Positions 25,691 through 30,237 of a stretch of 30,237 nucleotides of DNA are shown piece after piece; positions within the stretch are counted from its first letter, which is position 1; each line of letters starts with the position of its first letter. Made by a program: the position numbers and the translations under genes. The stretch lies in assembly GCA_937894725.1 (NCBI GenBank), contig CALAYL010000033.1:1-30237 (forward strand). The letters are read 5' to 3'. The notes under the pieces were generated by a model. It saw nothing but the letters and a program-made list of their open reading frames with translations. It did no database searches and was not told the origin of the DNA. Origin of the DNA: an uncultured Bacteroidota bacterium (GTDB lineage Bacteria > Bacteroidota > Bacteroidia > Chitinophagales > LD1).

Positions 25691-27268
25691 ATGAAAAATG
25701 TAACCTTTACTGAAACTATATCACCAGCTTACACCTCGGTACTCACCGATGAGGCTGTAGCATTTATTCTTAAACTTCATACCCAGTTTAACAGCAGAAG
25801 GCTTGAACTACTTGAAAAGCGAGTAGCTCGACAAGCTGAAATAGACAGCGGTAAATTGCCCGACTTTTTGCCAGAAACCAAAGCAATACGAGAAGGCGAT
25901 TGGACAGCTGCTCCTATCCCTGCCGATTTGCAAGATAGAAGAGTGGAAATCACAGGTCCTGTGGACAGAAAAATGATTATCAATGCGCTAAATTCGGGGT
26001 CGAAAGTTTTTATGGCAGATTTTGAAGATTCTAATTCACCCACTTGGGCTAACTGCCTTGATGGACAAGTAAATCTAAGAGATGCGATCAACAAAACTAT
26101 TTCGTTTGAAAATGAAAACGGGAAAAAATATGCGCTTAATGAAACCATAGCCACCTTGCTAGTCCGTCCTAGAGGATGGCATCTAAACGAAAAGCATGTG
26201 CTAGTAGATGGCGAGCAAATGAGCGGCTCATTGTTCGATTTTGGTCTTTACTTTTTTCATAATGCCAAGACACTTTTAGCCAATGGCACTGGTCCCTATT
26301 TTTATCTCCCCAAATTAGAATCTCATCTCGAAGCACGTTTGTGGAATGATGTTTTTGTTTTTGCACAAGCTGAATTGGGGGTAAAACAAGGTACTATCAA
26401 AGCAACTGTTTTGATAGAAACCATATTAGCATCTTTTGAACTAAATGAAATTATCTATGAGCTCCGTGAACACATGGCAGGCTTAAATTGTGGTCGTTGG
26501 GATTACATTTTCTCTTATATCAAAAAACTAAGAAAATACGACCAATTTGTATTGCCAGATAGAGCGCAGGTAACGATGGCAGTCCCATTTATGGAGGCCT
26601 ATTCCAGAGCAGTAATACAAACTTGCCACAAGCGTAAAGTACATGCCATGGGCGGAATGTCTGCCTTTATCCCCATCAAAGGCGATGAAGAAGCTAACAA
26701 TGCTGCTATCCAAAAAGTAGCCAATGACAAACTGAGAGAAGTAAAAAATGGACACGATGGCACTTGGGTGGCGCATCCAGGATTAGTGAAAGTGGCTATG
26801 GATATTTTTAACGAGCACATGCCAACTCCAAACAACTATCACATACTTCGTGAAAACGACACTTTCGTAGCAGCAGATTTCTTGACTGCATGTGAAGGCA
26901 CTATCACCGAAGCGGGCTTGCGTATGAATATCAATGTGGGCATTCTTTACATCGAATCTTGGCTGAGAGGAGTAGGTGCTGCGGCATTACATAATCTGAT
27001 GGAAGATGCAGCTACAGCCGAAATTTCTAGAGCACAAGTTTGGCAATGGATAAATAAAGGTTCTAAATTGGAAGACGGAAGAACGGTTACTTTTGAATTG
27101 TACAAGGAATTATTGCCAAGCGAGTTGGAAAATATCAAGAACTATGTAGGTGAAGAAGCATACAAAAGCGGACGTTTTCAAGAAGCGATAGCTAGTTTTG
27201 AAAACTTATTGAAGCAAGATGACTATCCTGAGTTTTTGACCTTGCCAGCGTATTCTTTAATTAACTAA
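25691..27268 (+). CDS. aceB: Malate synthase A
   Basis: The 525-residue protein is the second enzyme of the glyoxylate bypass, condensing glyoxylate with acetyl-CoA to malate. The family signature MADFEDSNSPTWANCLDGQ is present near residues 110-128, with catalytic Arg in TLLVRPRGWHL. The segments MGGMSAFIPIK and DGTWVAHPG and the C-terminal LEDGRTVTFELY are conserved in malate synthase A. Length fits the A form (about 530), not the G form (about 720). It is the first gene of aceB - four-helix gene - aceA, divergent from its probable regulator, and has a strong promoter match ending 4 nt upstream of its ATG. Confidence 0.97.
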   Translation: MKNVTFTETISPAYTSVLTDEAVAFILKLHTQFNSRRLELLEKRVARQAEIDSGKLPDFLPETKAIREGDWTAAPIPADLQDRRVEITGPVDRKMIINALNSGSKVFMADFEDSNSPTWANCLDGQVNLRDAINKTISFENENGKKYALNETIATLLVRPRGWHLNEKHVLVDGEQMSGSLFDFGLYFFHNAKTLLANGTGPYFYLPKLESHLEARLWNDVFVFAQAELGVKQGTIKATVLIETILASFELNEIIYELREHMAGLNCGRWDYIFSYIKKLRKYDQFVLPDRAQVTMAVPFMEAYSRAVIQTCHKRKVHAMGGMSAFIPIKGDEEANNAAIQKVANDKLREVKNGHDGTWVAHPGLVKVAMDIFNEHMPTPNNYHILRENDTFVAADFLTACEGTITEAGLRMNINVGILYIESWLRGVGAAALHNLMEDAATAEISRAQVWQWINKGSKLEDGRTVTFELYKELLPSELENIKNYVGEEAYKSGRFQEAIASFENLLKQDDYPEFLTLPAYSLIN

Positions 27269-27273
27269 TTACT

Positions 27274-27294
27274 CAATTAGCAGATTAGCAAATG
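27274..27294. repeat. Left arm of inverted repeat bounding the four-helix gene
   Basis: This 21-nt arm overlaps the ATG of the four-helix gene. It pairs with 27689-27709 at 19 of 21 positions. The innermost 11 bases, ATTAGCAAATG, are perfectly complementary to the right arm. It contains two near copies of an 8-mer (TTAGCAGA and TTAGCAAA). Confidence 0.85.
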
Positions 27295-27687
27295 GAGGCT
27301 TTAATAGAAAATAGTGTTTACAAAAAAGATAATTTGATTTTGAATTTATCTTTTCAGTTTTCATTAGCTGTCATCGAATATGCCGAAGTTTTGGAGCAGA
27401 AAAAGAGATTTGTTATAGCTAATCAACTATTAAGAAGTGCCACATCTATCGGAGCTAATATCAAAGAAGCCCAGTACGCAGAAAGCAAAGCTGATTTTAT
27501 ACATAAGTTTAAAATAGCAGCTAAAGAGGCTGATGAAACTGAGTATTGGATCATGCTATGCGAAGCAGCTGATAACTATCCTAAGCCAAATGGATTAGGA
27601 GAAAAATTAGCTCCCATTATAAAAATCATCAATAAAATTATTTCATCATCAAAACAACAATTAAAAACCAAGCAAAAAGCGACTTAA
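27292..27687 (+). CDS. Four-helix bundle protein, S23/IVP type
   Basis: The 131-residue protein belongs to the four-helix bundle family first seen as ORFs of intervening sequences in 23S rRNA genes, and related to the Avd protein of diversity-generating retroelements. Family segments visible are SVYKKDNLILNLSFQFSLAV, the conserved QLLRSATSIGANIKEA, the acidic FKIAAKEADETEYWI and a final Lys-rich helix. No enzymatic residue is expected; homologues form pentameric barrels and may bind nucleic acid. It stands between aceB (23 bp away) and aceA (34 bp away), within a near-perfect 21-nt inverted repeat. It looks like an inserted unit in an otherwise compact two-gene operon. Link to glyoxylate metabolism is not expected. 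Confidence 0.93.
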   Translation: MEALIENSVYKKDNLILNLSFQFSLAVIEYAEVLEQKKRFVIANQLLRSATSIGANIKEAQYAESKADFIHKFKIAAKEADETEYWIMLCEAADNYPKPNGLGEKLAPIIKIINKIISSSKQQLKTKQKAT

Positions 27688-27688
27688 T

Positions 27689-27709
27689 CATTTGCTAATT
27701 TGCTAATTA
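27689..27709. repeat. Right arm of inverted repeat bounding the four-helix gene
   Basis: This 21-nt arm begins one base after the stop of the four-helix gene and is the inverted partner of 27274-27294 (19 of 21). It holds two tandem copies of TTTGCTAA (27691-27698 and 27699-27706). In RNA the arms could pair to enclose the whole coding sequence, as in 23S rRNA intervening sequences. Confidence 0.85.
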
Positions 27710-27721
27710 AAAATTATCATC

Positions 27722-28999
27722 ATGACAAAACAAGAAAGAGCCCTAGCACTCCAAAAGGAGTGGGAAACCAATCCAAGATGGAAAGGTGTAGAAAGACCCT
27801 ATTCGGCAGAAGAAGTGATTAATATCGCTGGATCGGTGCAGATAGAATACAGCTTAGCTCGCAATGGTGCTGAAAAATTATGGAAAAGACTGCACAGCGA
27901 TTCGTGGGTAGCAGGTCTTGGTGCATTGACCGGAAACCAAGCGGTGCAAGAAGTTTCGGCTGGTATGAAAGCCATCTATCTATCGGGCTGGCAAGTAGCA
28001 GCCGATGCCAACTTAGGAAGCGAAATGTATCCTGACCAAAGTTTATATCCTGCCAATTCTGTACCATCTGTAGTGAAGCGTATCAACAATGCGCTCATGC
28101 GTAGAGACCAAATCGAATATATGGAAGGCGAGCCAACTATAGATTGGATGGTGCCTATCGTAGCCGATGCAGAAGCAGGATTTGGAGGCAATTTGAATGC
28201 TTTTGAATTGATGAAAGGAATGATAGAAGCAGGTGCTGCGGGGGTGCATTGGGAAGACCAATTGGCTTCTGCTAAAAAATGTGGTCACTTAGGCGGAAAA
28301 GTTTTAGTACCTACCCAAGAAGCAATCAACAAATTAGTAGCGGCTCGTTTGGCAGCTGATGTATGCAATGTACCTACTTTGGTCATCGCTCGTACAGATG
28401 CTGAAGCGGCAAACCTTATCACTTCGGATATAGACCCTAGAGATACTAAATTTATCACTGGAGAAAGGACTCCAGAAGGTTTTTATCACGTAAAAAATGG
28501 CTTAGAGCAAGGAATAGACAGAGGTTTGAGCTATGCCAACTATGCTGATTTGATATGGATGGAAACGGGCAATCCAGATTTAGGATTAGCTAGAGAATTT
28601 GCACAAGCTATCCACGCTAAATACCCTGGAAAAATGTTGGCGTACAACTGCTCTCCATCATTCAACTGGGCTAAGTATATGGACGAAAAGCAAATGCTTA
28701 CTTTCCGTGAAGACATAGCTGCTATGGGTTACAAATTCCAATTTATCACATTAGCAGGTTTTCATGCCTTGAACTCATCTATGTTTGAATTATCTAAAAA
28801 CTATGTAGAGCGTGGAATGGCCGGTTTTAGCGAAATGCAACAAAAAGAATTTGGTATGGAGAAAGATGGCTTCAAAGCTATCAAGCACCAATCATTTGTA
28901 GGCACAGGTTATTTTGATGCTATCCAAAATGTGGTGCAACAAGGCAAATCATCTACTACCGCTTTGGCTGGATCTACCGAAGCAGAGCAATTTCATTAA
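27722..28999 (+). CDS. aceA: Isocitrate lyase
   Basis: The 425-residue protein splits isocitrate to glyoxylate and succinate, the first step of the bypass. The active-site loop KKCGHLGGK is intact (Cys187 in the KKCGH at 185-189). WVAGLGALTG, VADAEAGFGG with its metal-binding Asp residues, and YNCSPSFNW are all conserved. Length is normal for bacterial AceA (about 430). It follows the four-helix gene by 34 bp and ends with a strong terminator. Together with aceB it lets the cell use acetate or fatty acids as carbon source. The start ATG at 27722 is supported by the family N terminus. Confidence 0.98.
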   Translation: MTKQERALALQKEWETNPRWKGVERPYSAEEVINIAGSVQIEYSLARNGAEKLWKRLHSDSWVAGLGALTGNQAVQEVSAGMKAIYLSGWQVAADANLGSEMYPDQSLYPANSVPSVVKRINNALMRRDQIEYMEGEPTIDWMVPIVADAEAGFGGNLNAFELMKGMIEAGAAGVHWEDQLASAKKCGHLGGKVLVPTQEAINKLVAARLAADVCNVPTLVIARTDAEAANLITSDIDPRDTKFITGERTPEGFYHVKNGLEQGIDRGLSYANYADLIWMETGNPDLGLAREFAQAIHAKYPGKMLAYNCSPSFNWAKYMDEKQMLTFREDIAAMGYKFQFITLAGFHALNSSMFELSKNYVERGMAGFSEMQQKEFGMEKDGFKAIKHQSFVGTGYFDAIQNVVQQGKSSTTALAGSTEAEQFH

Positions 29000-29021
29000 T
29001 TTTTAGAGATACATTTTATTC

Positions 29022-29055
29022 AAAATCCTCAGCCTATCGGTTGGGGATTTTTTTT
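29022..29055 (+). terminator. Intrinsic terminator after aceA
   Basis: A 13-bp stem (29022-29034 with 29039-29051, two G-T wobble pairs) with a TATC loop is directly followed by a run of T ending at 29055. It starts 22 nt after the aceA stop and ends the glyoxylate operon. It is 54 bp before the convergent hsdR stop. Confidence 0.92.
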
Positions 29056-29109
29056 GGATTTTAAAACAAAACATCGTCCAAAATACAAATCTGCCTCCAA
29101 AAGCGTGGG

Positions 29110-30237
29110 CTATCCTGTCATTCCATTTATAAATGTTTCTACAAAGTCCATTATTCTTCTTAAAATTCTGTCACCTAATTTTTTGCGTTCGAGTAAACTT
29201 GGTTTTTCACCGTCAATGAGTTCCAATACTTCGTCTCTCAATGGTGGTCGTTCTGCAAACAGATAGTCCTCAATGAGTTTTTCTGTCCTGTCTGCCGATA
29301 GTTTTTCTTCTTCAACGAGTTTGTTAAATGCCTTTTGTTGTTCTGCGTTCCAAAACTTGTCAAACTCTGGAGCAACTTCATCTGTGTCAACTATTACTGG
29401 CAAGTTCTCTTTGATAAATTTCTCTATCAATTCTCGTTTGCTACGCAAAGTCGTTTCAGTGCTTAACAAGTTGAATATTTCTTGCTCGGCTTTGGTCGTG
29501 TCTTTTTGTGCTTGTGCTTTGAGTTTGATTAATAGTTGAATGATATACGCCACATTGATTTCGTCACGATGGATTAACTCTAATTCAAAGTCCACATCTT
29601 CTAAAATGGAAACTTTCTCTTTTTGGTGGTTGCTTTTTACTTTGTCGTAAAGGTCAAGGTACTTGCTTTTAAAATCTTCAAATTGTTGTTCGGTCATTTT
29701 TAAGTCCGCCCATTTGAAGTCTGAAAATGCGGTGAGAATATTTTTTATTCTCATTAAATCTCTGAAAGCCTTTATAAATTCTAATTCGTCATCTTCGGTT
29801 TCTAAATCATCAACGCTGTCCGTGGTTGGCGTTAATGAAATTAAATGCTCAAACGCTTCATCAAATTTAACTGTGTAGTCTTCATAAGGTTTCATTATGA
29901 TTACTTCAATAGCTTCTTTGTTGCTAAATAAAGTAATGGCTTCATCTGTGCGGTTTTTCAGGTTGCGGAACGCAACAATATTGCCTTGACTTTTTTGCTC
30001 GTTTAATATTCTGCTGGTTCGGCTGTATGCTTGAATTAGTCCGTGATACCTTAAGTTTTTGTCCACATACATTGTATTCAATGTCGGGCTGTCAAAACCT
30101 GTGAGGAACATATTTACCACTACCAAAATATCAATTTTGCGTTCTTTGACTTTCTTTGAAATGTCGTTATAATAGTTATAAAAGCTTTGACTGTCTTTGG
30201 TGGTGAAGTTGTCGCCAAAAAGTTTGTTGTAATCTTG
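29110..30237 (-). CDS. hsdR: Type I restriction enzyme R subunit, C-terminal part, runs off the window
   Basis: The gene is incomplete: the frame is open from the right edge (30237) through 376 codons to the stop at 29110, and an apparent start near 30126 is an internal TTG. The sequence holds the second helicase domain of HsdR: DILVVVNMFLTGFDSPTLNTMYVDKNLRYHGLIQAYSR, that is motif V and VI with the arginine of the QAYSRTSR segment. This is followed by the long helical C-terminal region that binds the methylase core. The nuclease and Walker A/B parts would lie beyond the window. HsdR translocates DNA with ATP and cuts unmethylated DNA. hsdM and hsdS are not visible here. Confidence 0.92.
   Translation of the reverse strand, partial: QDYNKLFGDNFTTKDSQSFYNYYNDISKKVKERKIDILVVVNMFLTGFDSPTLNTMYVDKNLRYHGLIQAYSRTSRILNEQKSQGNIVAFRNLKNRTDEAITLFSNKEAIEVIIMKPYEDYTVKFDEAFEHLISLTPTTDSVDDLETEDDELEFIKAFRDLMRIKNILTAFSDFKWADLKMTEQQFEDFKSKYLDLYDKVKSNHQKEKVSILEDVDFELELIHRDEINVAYIIQLLIKLKAQAQKDTTKAEQEIFNLLSTETTLRSKRELIEKFIKENLPVIVDTDEVAPEFDKFWNAEQQKAFNKLVEEEKLSADRTEKLIEDYLFAERPPLRDEVLELIDGEKPSLLERKKLGDRILRRIMDFVETFINGMTG

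Noticed and set aside
25777..26154. 125-codon minus-strand ORF within aceB
   Set aside because: It is an antisense shadow of strongly conserved aceB sequence, Ser- and Leu-rich as such shadows are.

Overview
The window is about 30 kb of AT-rich chromosomal DNA from a member of the Bacteroidota. The evidence is a C-terminal type IX secretion sorting domain, outer-membrane barrel proteins, a grasp-with-spasm peptide-maturation locus, a four-helix-bundle S23-type gene, and a promoter of the Bacteroidota form TTTG-N19-TAnnTTTG before aceB. I cannot name the genus. No tRNA, rRNA, CRISPR array or intact transposon was found.

Region 1 (about 175-3517, minus strand) is a compact RiPP operon. It reads precursor peptide (gwsA), a strong intercistronic hairpin, ATP-grasp ligase (gwsG), an unannotated 58-residue ORF, SPASM-domain maturase (gwsS), then a secreted protein of unknown function that overlaps gwsS. 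A small XRE regulator is divergent from it, followed by a class II Fic protein. Region 2 (5391-6643) holds two overlapping, probably paralogous outer-membrane barrel genes.

Region 3 (6881-18379) is a surface-glycan and surface-protein block. It contains a GT39-type membrane glycosyltransferase, a GmhA-like isomerase and a cytidylyltransferase-PfkB fusion in the reverse of the usual HldE order, which together look like nucleotide-heptose synthesis. It also has a T9SS cargo with an internal S74 chaperone domain, two sugar- or lipid-type methyltransferases, an NAD-dependent sugar epimerase, a glycosyltransferase, a C-terminally truncated FkbM methyltransferase and a Wzx-like flippase.

Region 4 (18387-24134) is housekeeping and signalling: ruvB, queG, a four-PAS soluble histidine kinase and purT. 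Region 5 (24131-28999) is the glyoxylate bypass: an ScfR/RamB-like regulator divergent from aceB, then aceB, a four-helix-bundle gene inside a near-perfect 21-nt inverted repeat, and aceA with its own terminator. The window ends inside the C-terminal part of a type I restriction subunit gene (hsdR).

The most promising points are the gws operon with its hidden small ORF and hairpin, the inverted-repeat-bounded S23-type gene inside aceB-aceA, and the aceB promoter/operator region, which predicts an almost leaderless mRNA.
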